A model generated the notes under the pieces. That model made no database searches. It was not told the origin of the DNA and saw nothing but the letters and a program-made list of their open reading frames with translations. This document shows positions 20,680 to 30,655 of a stretch of 64,000 nt of DNA, one piece after another. The translations under genes and the position numbers were made by a program. The stretch spans positions 72,608,894 through 72,672,893 of the forward strand of contig OY992537.1 in assembly GCA_963921195.1 (NCBI GenBank), read 5' to 3'. Numbering within the stretch: the stretch's first letter is position 1; every line of letters starts with the position of its first letter. This DNA comes from Pegoplata infirma (lineage: Eukaryota; Arthropoda; Insecta; Diptera; Anthomyiidae).

Positions 20680-21626
20680 TATGATACTATCCAGGGATAC
20701 CATCCGGCTAGTGAAGCCTGCATAAATTTTTACACAGATGGATGGAAGCTACACGAACAAATGGGCTTTGGAGTCTGTTCGGATGAGCATGGGTTAAGCC
20801 TGCCTCAAAGATTGCCAGATCATTGCAGTGTTTCCCAGGCAGAGATGCTGGCAAAAAGGAAGTGGCAGACTGGTTGAGTTGCAATGTCTTGTCAACAACT
20901 GCAGTCAACATCTATTCTGACTGTCAAGCCGCGGTCAAGTCCCTGAAGTCAATGTTTCTATTTTAAATGAAATGGCCAAGCAGTTTGATATACGACTATT
21001 ATGAGTCCCAGGGCACAATCTCTTGTCTACAACTGTAGTTAACATCTATTCTGGCAGTCAAGCCGCGTTTAAGTCCCTGGAGTCAATGTTTCTGTCTCTA
21101 AATGAAATGACCAAGCAGTTTGACATACGTCTCATATGGGTCCCAGGGCACAGAAACATTCCATGTAACTACAAAGCCGATGAGCTTGCAAGACTGGGAA
21201 CTACCTTAAAGGTTCCAAAAGAATTGGAATGTGTTGTGCACCATAAGTGCTTAAGCGAGCTTCTATCGCTTCCAAGAGGAGATATTTCGTCGGTGGTTGC
21301 TGTAATTACCGGATTACTGTATAAGAGTAAATGTACCATCAAATTACATTTGCCGAAGTTGCATTTATGAGGAGGAGTTAGAAACTATCAAACACTTCAT
21401 CTGCCATTGCCCTTCACTTTCTGGTCAGAGGTAAGAGACTTGCTTCACTGGGATCTAGGAAGTTGCATGATCTTTCTGATTTGTCGAATGTCAAAACTCA
21501 ATAGCTTAGGATTTTCATAAAAAGCTCAAATTGGTTTAGCGGCTGGGACTACTTACAATTAGTAGGAAACTTATTACAGTCCGTGGTATCACAAACATCG
21601 GAAGCCGCCTACAACGTTACCTAACC
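20680..21626 (+). pseudogene. LINE family B RNase H and C-terminus, internally duplicated
   Basis: A first RNase H portion (FYTDGWKL-like codons near 20,728, then SQAEMLA) is followed by a ~130-bp tandem duplication: AGTCAACATCTATTCTG, CAAGCCGCG and AAATGAAATG recur at about 20,905-20,975 and 21,035-21,110. The second copy continues as FDIRLIWVPGH, KADELARLGTTLKVPKELE and a tail with cysteine codons near 21,350-21,410. The element ends near CGTTACCTAACCT at about 21,626. ADELARLG versus family A ADECARNG separates the families. Confidence 0.88.
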
Positions 21627-22431
21627 TATCGTAGAAGTACCAATCAGACCCTGATCCCTTTAAGGTACTAGATTCATCCGTGTAGAAAGTGTCTGTGTAA
21701 TTTGCGAGTAGATCTTCTGGGTTGCCCCAGTCTTCTCTTTTCGAAAATATTACTGTAAACTTGCTACCAAACTCGATGCAAGATGTCGTACTATGCAACA
21801 GCATATCAATCATCGGACAAAGTTCCGATAGTCTACTAAGCAATCGAACATGCCCTTTATTGTACTCCCCATGCCATGTCCCACTTTTGCGGAGCCGGCA
21901 TAAAGATTTCTTGGCTTCCCCCTGAATATGTAGATACAAGACAAGCATGTCCAACAAAGCATTCAGAGATGAAGAGTTACGCCGAAAAATTTTTTATTGA
22001 ACAGAAAAATAAAATTTAAGTCTAAAAAGACGTATGAGTGAAAACAGTTTTGAGAACTAGCTTTCAATGGCTGCAAATTTTGAAGCTTTTTGGCGCCCAA
22101 CTTGGGGCTCTAAAAATACCACCCGGGGTGGTACTCATAGCACCAACAGTTTCCAAAGCAACCGCTCTTTGTAGTCCGTTTAGACTGGATCGAATAGTAT
22201 TTACCAACTTTCACGTCATCAGACTACCACCTCATATGTCACAATAGGTCTAATTACTGATATCTACATCCGATGAACAATTGCAGGTCTAAGACACCAT
22301 GTCTTCCCAAAAACTTTCCGACATTGCCAGAATAATCTGAAATGCCCGTGAAACTTTTTGTTTGACATGTTTTGTCCACATTAGTTTACTATCTAGGGTA
22401 GCCCCTAAATACTTAACTTCTGTAGACAGTT
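21600..22431 (-). pseudogene. LINE fragment, RT C-terminus and RNase H start (minus)
   Basis: From the right, the minus strand encodes KYLGATLDSKLMWTKHV and AMSESF (RT thumb), then LQRAVALETVGAMSTTP at about 22,130-22,180, then, after a 145-bp insertion-like repeat, CRLRKSGTWHGEYNKGHVRL and NYTDTFYTDESSTLKGSGSD, the first RNase H motif with Asp present. It faces the family B copy tail to tail at about 21,600-21,626. Stops and frame changes show it is dead. Confidence 0.85.
21970..22113 (+). repeat. 145-bp direct repeat, left copy
   Basis: Begins GAAGAGTTACGCCGAAAA and contains AAGTCTAAAAAGACGTATGA and TTTGGCGCCCAACTTGGGGC. The right copy is at 22,433-22,575 with roughly 90 percent visible identity. 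Together they bracket about 320 bp of LINE. Either a short dispersed element inserted twice, or solo-end pieces of something larger. Confidence 0.8.
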
Positions 22432-22432
22432 G

Positions 22433-22575
22433 AAGAGTTACGCCGAAAATTTTTTTATCATAACAGAAAAATTAAATTTAAGTCTAAAAAGACGTATGAG
22501 TGAAAAAAGTTTTGAGTACTAGCTTTCAATGGCTACATATTTTGAGGCTTTGTGGCGCCCAACTTGGGGCTCTAA
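22433..22575 (+). repeat. 145-bp direct repeat, right copy
   Basis: Same sequence and orientation as 21,970-22,113, with small differences in the A/T runs. It begins directly after the RT thumb codons of the minus-strand LINE, which marks the end of that fragment. Confidence 0.8.
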
Positions 22576-24232
22576 CATTAAAAAAAGAAATTAATTCCGA
22601 TTTAATTCTGGAAATAAAGTTTGATAAAAATGGCGGAAATATTTAAAGTCTTATAAAAACTACATTAAAAAATTCCATAAAGATCATGCTTTATTAACCC
22701 AGTTTTTAATTAATTGGATGCAGAAAATCGCACAGAAAATATTATAAATATCATTTAGTCTACATTGCACTCCGATCATTACAAACCATATATTTAATAT
22801 TTTCTATAACTGAACATCAATAAATATTTAATATTCCATTTAAAGGGTTCAAATTATTCATTTTAAATTTATGTTTATTATTGAAATTTTATACATTTCA
22901 ATTAGTGTCAAATACAAAACAACAATGCCACAAACATATGCAACGCGCGCGCTCAACAATCAAATTGAAAATGTGCGCATGTGCAACGTCTGGTTAACAA
23001 TACCAAGTTATTGTTGAACGAACGTAAGTATATTCCTCAAGTTACTGACACATAATTATTACTGAACACAACTCAAAAGATAGTGGGATATGAAATATTT
23101 ACCAAGGAACACCCCCTGGTCATAAACAAATGTCGATTAAAGATAATATTACAAAAAGGGCAAACAATTGCGCGCCCTTTACCACTTGTGACAGTATACA
23201 CTCTATAAAAAATATATATATAGAGGTATGTTGTGGTGAATGGTGCATGCCACAAGTTACTAAACATGTATGCACCTTGCTCAATGGGCACAGGACACTT
23301 GTCATAATTAAACGGTTAAAGATTAAAGTGAGCCACTGTTTACGAAATAAGCAGGAGTTGAATATTTTTTACATATTACCATAAGGGTGATGCTTATTTT
23401 GAAAATAATATGTTAATACCGTTACGTTGATATTTCTGTATTAAGTGAACATTAATTAAAAGACTCGATGCTTTTTAAATCATTCCAACCTGACTGATAA
23501 ATGATTCTAAATATTTACACTTGGACGACGAGATAAAGGTTTGACTTTTGGATCATCCTATTTTATGTTAGAATGTGGTCATCTTAGGACATTTCTAGTT
23601 AACTTGTCTAGGATATAACTCGAAAATCTTGGAAATTAGCAGTAAGACGAAAAATGTGTTGGGGTGACCTACATCTTCCAAGTTCATGTCTCATGGTAGC
23701 TCGTTCAAGCATGCTCTTAATTGGTATTCGAATGGGTCCCAACATTATACATTGAATATTAACAGGAAGGCCTCAGCGGAGACTCGCTTTACACTCTGAA
23801 ATCAAAGCGCCCAGTCCAAAGTTTATGTAACTGATATGCCGGCTGATGAATGACTAGTAAACTGTCTATTCAGTTGGATATATCGGACTTGAGGTGTCGA
23901 CGAGACCTTATTTATTATATTTGTGGAATGAATTTCTTAATTACCCACTAATTTAACAAATTGATTAATTTTTCTAAACAAAGAAGTTCCGAAAAATTGA
24001 CAAACATGTTTGGGGCCCAAGGAGGCGCCAGATTCCGAATTGCAAAGTAATAATAAAAGTCACCGCCAACGACTTGGAGTATTCACAGAAAATGTTTTTT
24101 AATAAGTTGTAGAATCGTTCATACCATACAATTATCCCTTTCTGAGATTCCGCTTTGCTAATCGTATACTCGTTCCTGCTCGAAGGCTATTTGTTGCAAA
24201 TTCTATAAGTAAATTTTTCGGAATTTCTTTGT
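22576..24232. other. No recognised gene or repeat
   Basis: AT-rich to about 22,900, then mixed composition. Overlapping short open frames on both strands at 23,070-23,385 have no recognisable domain. No TIR pairs noticed. Confidence 0.4.
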
Positions 24233-24368
24233 TTATGTAGAGGACATTGAGGACACCTTGTCAAAATTGAAACCAAAACCCGAATCCAAGGAACTGGCGG
24301 GAAATAAGTCTGCTAGTGCGAGAAGTTTTGATACGGAGTTCAATCGGATGCTTCTGGAAAACCCTTGA
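24233..24368 (+). CDS. Exon-like open segment preceded by a splice-acceptor-like site
   Basis: After a pyrimidine-rich TTTCTTTGTTTATGTAG, a plus-strand frame reads EDIEDTLSKLKPKPESKE, then LAGNKSASARSFDTEFNRML, then LLENP and a TGA at about 24,366. The charged, low-hydrophobic composition looks more protein-like than the surrounding translations. It could be the last exon of a host gene, part of a retroposed gene, or chance. No family recognised and no upstream exon identified. Confidence 0.3.
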
Positions 24369-24635
24369 TGCAAAAAATACTGTTTTAGAGAGTGTTGTAA
24401 ACACTGTTTGAAATCATAGGTCAGTTCCAAATTAAGCTCAACCACTGTTTATCAGCTTGGGTCAGTATGAAGGCAATATTAACGCAATGGAGATGACGTT
24501 GGTCAACCCATGTATCACAAAATAGATTGATCGTTTGCTGTCTTGTCGTGAGATGACAGCAGAATTCTGCAAAGAAATTTTTAGAAATCATTTAAGACAG
24601 TAAGCTATTATGAAAGTTTGGCATAACACATTTGA

Positions 24636-24936
24636 ATGGCACTGAATTCAATGTTTCTCTCTCTAAAAGCACGTGGTTAACATGTTGTTGCATTGCTGCA
24701 ATGTCGCGATAGCTGTAAAGAGAAAGCACCTGCCAAAATTGAGGGACACTCTTCAGGGTTCTCTGAAATATCTGTCTTAATGGACAATAGACTTTGGTGT
24801 GGGAGTTAACACAAGTTAAACAGAGATTGTCTTGTTTTTAAAGAACAGTAAGATTCCTGCTTTTGATACTATTTTTCTGGACGGCACTAAAAAAACCTTC
24901 TCAGATGGATCCAAGTATCTTGGAGTGTTTCTGCAA
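24636..24936 (+). pseudogene. LINE family B RT fragment (left half of a split copy)
   Basis: Follows the 19.6-20.3 kb copy in nucleotide sequence: GGCACTGAATTCAATG, the region after motif C, then SKIPAFDTIFLDGTKKTFSD and KYLGVFL. It is cut at about 24,936 by a family A fragment in reverse orientation; a family B tail continues at 25,862. Confidence 0.82.
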
Positions 24937-25862
24937 ACCTTTTACTTCTTGAACCACCCCAATTATCTAAGATATTCTGCTAGAGATGTCAATGAGACAC
25001 CGTTTAGGCCATCTAGATCATCGGAAAATCTTTGTCTCAAATGCTTGAGGCGGCTTCTTATCAGACCCGGGTATTCACATAGCAAGTGCTTCACTGACTA
25101 CTCCTCCTCCACTTTCCCGCTACTTCTACAATAATCCCTATCAGAAATTCCCAAACGCAGGGCTATTTAGCCAATTATACAGTGTCCTGTAAGTACTCCC
25201 ACTAATAGGCTAGCCGTCCGTTTGGCATAAGTAAGAAGACTTTTTGTTCTCTTAGGATTTGGCAGTGGCCACTTGGTTCGCAGTGATATTAACCTATCCT
25301 TCATTATACTCTCAGATATCCTATCAATTTCGTTCATCAATACCACTATAGGAACCGAGATGTCAGGTTCTATACGTTCCCCCACCGATTCCGAGCCATT
25401 TCTTGAACATTCATCAGCCAATTCGTTCCCAGCGACTCCACAATGTCCAGGGACCCAGATTAGCTTGACTGTGTGCTGATTGATTCGACAAAGGGATTGT
25501 ATACAATTCCTAACGATTCCCGATTTTACGGTGTTTGATTCTAAGGCCTTCACAGCTGCAAAACTATCCACGAAAATGTTAATGGCGCAAGGACGATAGT
25601 CCCTTGTCATAATCATCTGTGCTCTTTATTAATTGCAAGTATCTCAGCCTGCAAAACACTACACTTATCCGGAAGTCTTTATGAGGCCCAGATTTCGAGG
25701 CATCCAGAGTACACTCTCAAAACCCGTACCCATCTCCATCTTTGATCCGTTCGTAAAGATTGAGATCGCATTATCTGTTTTAAAAGTGTTTTCGGCCCAG
25801 TCTTCCCTCGTTGGTATTTGGACTCCGAAAGCTCTGTCAAAGTTCGACTGTGTTGAGATATA
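24937..25862 (-). pseudogene. LINE family A, RNase H to C-terminus, inserted in family B
   Basis: Minus strand, from the right: FGVQIPTREDWAENTFKTDN, then IFTNGSKMEMGTG, where the usual catalytic Asp of TDGSK is Asn, then IMTRDYRPCAINIFVDS, VKLIWVPGHCGVAGNELADE, SLLVGVLTGHCIIG and a tail with CEYPGLIRSR and LGWFKK. About 300 codons with few stops. It lacks the family 3' UTR, stopping just after WFKK at the junction near 24,937. It sits between the two halves of a family B copy. Confidence 0.9.
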
Positions 25863-26476
25863 GATCTGCCAATAACTGCCGCATGTTTTTAGATGATATG
25901 GCCAATTAGTTTGACCTACGACTCATATAGGTCCCAGGAGTCTCTGTGCCGATCCGAGGGAATTGCAAAGCCGATGAGCTTGCAAGACTGGGAACTACCT
26001 TACAGGTTCCAACAGAACTGGAATGTGTTGGTATTCCTCTTGAAACTTGCAAGCAAATCTACAGCTTTGTTTCGCGATTGGGACTAATCAAAGATGGGCC
26101 CATCAATGGACGTGTGAGTCTACACGACAGATTTAGCCTTCTTTTAATCAGAAGCGCACAAGTGAGCTTATATCGCTTCCAAAAGGAGAGATTTCGACGG
26201 TTACTGAAATTACCGGACACTGTCTTATAGGAAAACACGCAGAGCGGTTAAATATGCCGTCAAATAACTTTTGCCAAAGTTGCATGGACAAAGAAGTGTT
26301 GGAAACTATGGAACACTTTATCTGCCATTGTCCGGCATTTTCTGGTCATAGACTTGCTTCACTGGGATCTAGGGAGCTGCACGATCTTGCTGATTTTTCG
26401 GATATCAAAATTCAATATCTTAGGAGTTTCATAAGAAGTTCAAATTGGTTTAACGACAGGGACTAAAAGGAAAACC
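25862..26476 (+). pseudogene. LINE family B C-terminal part (right half of a split copy)
   Basis: Encodes NCKADELARLGTTLQVPTEL of the RNase H end, then a stop, then NNFCQSCMDKEVLETMEHFI with CHCPAF (cysteine/histidine tail CX2C...H...C) and SNWFNDRD before the stop at about 26,466. The tail has intact Cys and His codons, unlike the other copies. A frame break lies between 26,230 and 26,254. Confidence 0.88.
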
Positions 26477-26754
26477 TATTACACTCCCTTGGAATCACAA
26501 CGGCGTGGGACGTCGTGTTGTTATCACTGGACACTCCCTCCTCCCTAATGTAATGTTAGAGGTGGTGAGTCCTTATTTCGAATTGTATTATTTGCTTCAG
26601 GTCGACACTCGAATCCGTTACCTAGCTCTCGAACACATGTCTAATAATATGTGGAGGTGGGTTCTAGCCAAAGCAGGACAGTGGCAAAGAATATGATCGA
26701 CCGTTTCCACAGTGTTAGATTCATAACATTTCCTACAGCTGAAATGGAATGTAA
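26477..26754. other. Unresolved, LINE-like composition
   Basis: Follows the family B tail. A plus-strand frame of 63 codons at 26,505-26,696 and its minus-strand counterpart show no clear motif. Confidence 0.35.
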
Positions 26755-26890
26755 GACGGATGGACATTGGTAGAATGTCTTACAGTCGATCAAGATAAAT
26801 AATATACTTTACGGAACGATATTTCGGTGCGTTACACACGAAATGACGAAGTTAGTGTACGCCCATAATGTGGTTGAAGGTTATAAAAAT
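26755..26890 (+). repeat. Degenerate fragment of the GGGTATA-type dispersed repeat
   Basis: AGACGGATGGACATTGGTAG, ATATACTTTACGGAACGATA and GCGTTACACACGAAATGACG correspond in order to the right end of the element at 4010-4767. Confidence 0.65.
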
Positions 26891-28175
26891 CAATGACAAT
26901 GAGATTTAAAATATTAAATGTCACCCTAATGTAACTTACACAATACAAAAAAAGGACAAATAAGGATGTATTAAACAAAAAAAGCGCCAAAAATTTGTTA
27001 ATACTTCCAGTATAATATATTATCATGAATTATATCAACCATTGATCATAAGCATTTTTTTTATAGCGGCAGCAGTTACATGCACCAAAAATGAAGCATG
27101 CAAATGTTATCTCCTTACAGGTTGAGTTGTGCAGTCAGCACAACAGAAGGTACAAAGGCAAAAAAAAAAAAACTGTAGCGAATTGTTCCAAAAACCACTG
27201 AACACCTTGTGCATTATGAAAAGACACGATCATCATTTGGTCCATGTTTTTTGTTTATGGCGGCTTAATTTACCATGACTTTTTGTACAAAAAATTTATT
27301 TTGGGAGGAGTTTTACAAGAACCAAAACAAAATTCCCTCAAAAATATATTTATTTTCGAATTTTCGCTGAAAAATATGTAAACAATTTATGTTTGGCAGG
27401 CGAGTAATGAATGTAATTAATTTAAGCTGCATTTACTTTTTTATTTTCTTTTGGTGGAACTATTGATGATGCTATGGGAGAAAGGAAGTTTAAAATTTTA
27501 CATAAAGATGCTGCCAATTGATGATTTGCAAAATATAACAAAAAAATATTTGTTAATTCTTATGAATGATTTTATATGTAAAAGGAGAAATTAAGGTGAC
27601 CAGGTTTAATCATTAAATTAAAAACAATAACCTCCACAATAGAGCGTCCCGTCAATTCTGATGTTTCAAATTTCGTGTCGTAATACCTGACTTATTCAAA
27701 ACGCCTTTGAAAAAAAATAAAAAATTTCAGTGGGCCATAAAAAAAGAACTCGGGCTAAGTTTTTAAAACACTTCGGGGTTTTTGGTCTTATATTGGTATA
27801 CTTTCATTTTTTTTGGTCCCGTTCAAGATACACTCGCAGACCCAAAATTTGTTGCACAGTGTAATATAAAAATCTGACCACTCTATTTTCGCATCATTTC
27901 ATACTCTGCAAAAGTATCACTCCTTGACTCGTTATAAAAATGTTTTATGACTTTAATTAAAAAACAACATTTTTGGTTCTGCTGCACCATGTGATCATCA
28001 TCTTTTGTTGATATTTATTATTGTTGAAAGTTTAACTCAATTTATATTTTTGACTAAATTTTAACATTTTATTTTAAACGTTCTTTTAATTTTTTTTTAT
28101 GTATATAAAATGTTCCAAGTTTAAAGTAAATTTTTCAAGTTTAAATATTCTTAGCAAATAATCAGAAAAAAACTT
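26891..28175. other. AT-rich DNA, nothing recognised
   Basis: Non-coding in appearance on both strands. No TIR pair or tandem array noticed. Confidence 0.45.
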
Positions 28176-28652
28176 CCCAGCAAAAACATGGTAATGAGCT
28201 GTGAAAAGTAATCATTACCAAGTACATTATTTATAATGAGTACCCATTACCATTAACGTTATTTTAAGCCCAAAAGTAACTACTTCTCAGTAATATGTTA
28301 TAAAAGCACCTCTAAGTAATAACATCTACTTGCACTTGCAGTTTTTAACCTTTACAATTCAATTAACTTAAAAAGTACTTAAAAACTCAATAAAAATTAC
28401 GGAATTTTTAAGTTTTAGTAAAAACAAGTTAAATTTTAAAAGTTTTAATTAACTAATTATTTTACTTCTTATTGGTAATGGGTTTTTACTCCTTATTTGT
28501 AATCCGAGGCAGTAACTACTTATTTATCTCCATACTCTTCACTAGTTATTTTTGTCTCACGCCCTTGTTAAAATAATTAGTGTTTCATTCAATAAGTAAC
28601 TACTTGTTTCGGATTACAAAACCCATTACTAGTAATGCCAATTTTTGCTGGG
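28176..28652. mobile_element. CCCAG...CTGGG element 1
   Basis: TIRs CCCAGCAAAAACATGG and, inward from the right, CCCAGCAAAAATTGGC, with TT on both flanks (2-bp TSD). The interior is rich in GTAATNACTA motifs such as GTAATGGGTTTT and its inverse, and has no frame. It shares end style and TSD length with elements at 29,757-30,450 and 60,324-61,129. Confidence 0.75.
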
Positions 28653-29756
28653 TTACTTTAAACTTTAGCAGTCTTCTTCATTTTTGTTATTTTGTTGGCT
28701 CCTGATTGCTCAACCAACCCATGTTGGCGAATAAGTTATTGATGTTATAAATTTATATGTAAATTTTTATGTTAACATTCCATTTTGGGTATGATTAAGA
28801 ATCCCAAATTACCTGGCAAGATTTTAATAGTTTTATTTTCAAATTTATTACATTTAATTCTCAGAACATTATAGCTGGCTGACTCAAAAGTCAAAAAAAT
28901 TAAGCAGGTGGTTTATTTATTTTTTTTATTGTTTTAAGAAAAATAATTAAATTCTATAATTTATTAAAGATCCATTTTGATTGGAAGGATGTTGTAAATT
29001 AGAAATAGAAAATTTATTTAGATGTAAGAAAAAAAACTTAGAATTACAGAAAAAAAAACAATTTTGGTTGATATTTTCAGAATTTAAATAATACTTAATA
29101 ATAATAATAAATTTTATTTTTAACACGATAATGTGTTTGACTATATAAGCCACCTCAGTTTGACTATATAAGCTAACAACTAAAAAAAAAGAAAATAAGA
29201 ATTACTGTCAATTTTTTAAAACCAAAGAGGTTTGCAACTTCGATTTGTAACTTGAATAATAACTCACCTGCTGGTGAATAACAGCGTTTTTCACCAAACG
29301 GTGAATAAAACGTAATATAATTATTTTTCAACAAAATTTATTTTTTTTTTAACAAAAATTTTTTTTTTTTATTAAAAATTTTTTTTTTCATCAAATTTTT
29401 TTTCTATTTTGAGGATGTTTATTCTGGCTCGAGTCATTATTTTCTTTACTAATTAAAACAATAATATTCTCATAGCATAATTTTCAAGAAATTTTTTTTT
29501 TTGTTTTAAATTTATTTATGTTGGTAATTTTAGCAAGACTTAATCGACACGTGTTTCGGAATTTGTCAGATTCCATTGTGAAGATTATTTAGCAAAAACG
29601 GAAACGATTTACTACAAAGTAGCAAACGAGTCTAATGACAAATCGTTTGTGCACAAACTAAAAAATTTGTACATATTCGACTCTATCCGCAATGGGAATT
29701 AAAAAGACGAAAAAATTGTAAATTGTAAAGCAACGATTGTTAATAACCAACAAAAA
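28653..29756. other. AT-rich DNA with T-runs and a short duplication
   Basis: TTTGACTATATAAGC occurs twice, about 24 bp apart, near 29,130-29,175. Long T runs lie at 29,340-29,410. No gene recognised. Confidence 0.5.
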
Positions 29757-30450
29757 CCCAGTTGGAAAATGTGTCACTGAGGAAATTTCCACAGTGATTC
29801 CTTGAGGAAATGTCTTCAGGTTCTGACAAATCATAGGTAATCCTTGATGACATGTCCAAACATTGTCAGCACTGAATGCTTTAATAGGGTAGACAATTCC
29901 TCTAAGACGTCTAAAGGGAAATGTCTTCAGAATAGCAGTATATTAAATAAGAATTTTAAATCTGGGTAACTCTTAAATTTCCAAGAAAAATATGGCAATA
30001 TTGTCTATTTTTTTAAATAAAATCAAAATTTAACAAGTAGAATAAAAGTAATAAATAGACAAACAATTTCCAAAATAAAGTTTGGAACAAGTAGTTAGGT
30101 TAGGGACTAATAAACTGGAGGTTCCAGGTTCAAATCCAGTTGGGACTAAAAAAGGCGAAAATTTTTTTCTAAATATGAGAAAGATAATTTATAAAGAAAA
30201 ATTAAAGGAAATACGAAATTTTTTTGTGTTTTCGCATGACCAACGTCAGACATTTCCCCAAAGAAGTCTTAGGTGACATGTCCCCAGAACGTCAGCGCTG
30301 ACCACTGCTGACTTTGAGTGAGGACATTTTGAAAATTTGTATTAAACTGTCCTTAACCCAGTACATAGAGATGTCTTGTGGATGTCAGCAGTGACTCTGA
30401 CATGTCACCGCTGCGTCACTGAGGATGGCTCGAGGACGTTGCCAACTGGG
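29757..30450. mobile_element. CCCAG...CTGGG element 2, with a tRNA-like core
   Basis: TIRs CCCAGTTGG / CCAACTGGG, AA on both flanks. Both subterminal parts contain repeated TGAGGAAATGTCTTCAGG- and TGACATGTC-like motifs in opposite orientation. At 30,090-30,140 a segment resembles Pol III internal promoters (GGTTCAAATCC, an exact box B, preceded by TAGTTAGGTTAGG), directly after CAAAATAAAGTTTGG. It may be an embedded SINE fragment. Confidence 0.65.
30090..30150 (+). ncRNA. tRNA-like box A/box B segment
   Basis: Box B GGTTCAAATCC at about 30,128-30,138 and a box A-like TAGTTAGGTTAGG about 35 bp upstream, followed by an A-rich tract. The acceptor stem does not pair, so no functional tRNA is proposed. 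Confidence 0.35.
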
Positions 30451-30655
30451 AATATTTAAAACATTTTACATATGGTAGTCCATTGGACTACAACAATATG
30501 TTACTTGTTGTTGTGTGGGAAATAATACCATATTAGGGTTAGGGGTTTTTTTCACTAAATTTTTTTTTTCAATTTTTTTTTATCCTTTTTTTTTTATCAC
30601 ACATTTTTTTCATTAATTTTTTTTTTTTTTTTTTATAAAATTTATCAATATTTTG

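Noticed and set aside
23073..23384. Overlapping open frames on both strands
   Set aside because: No recognisable motif, mutual shadows, no codon pattern or splice context.
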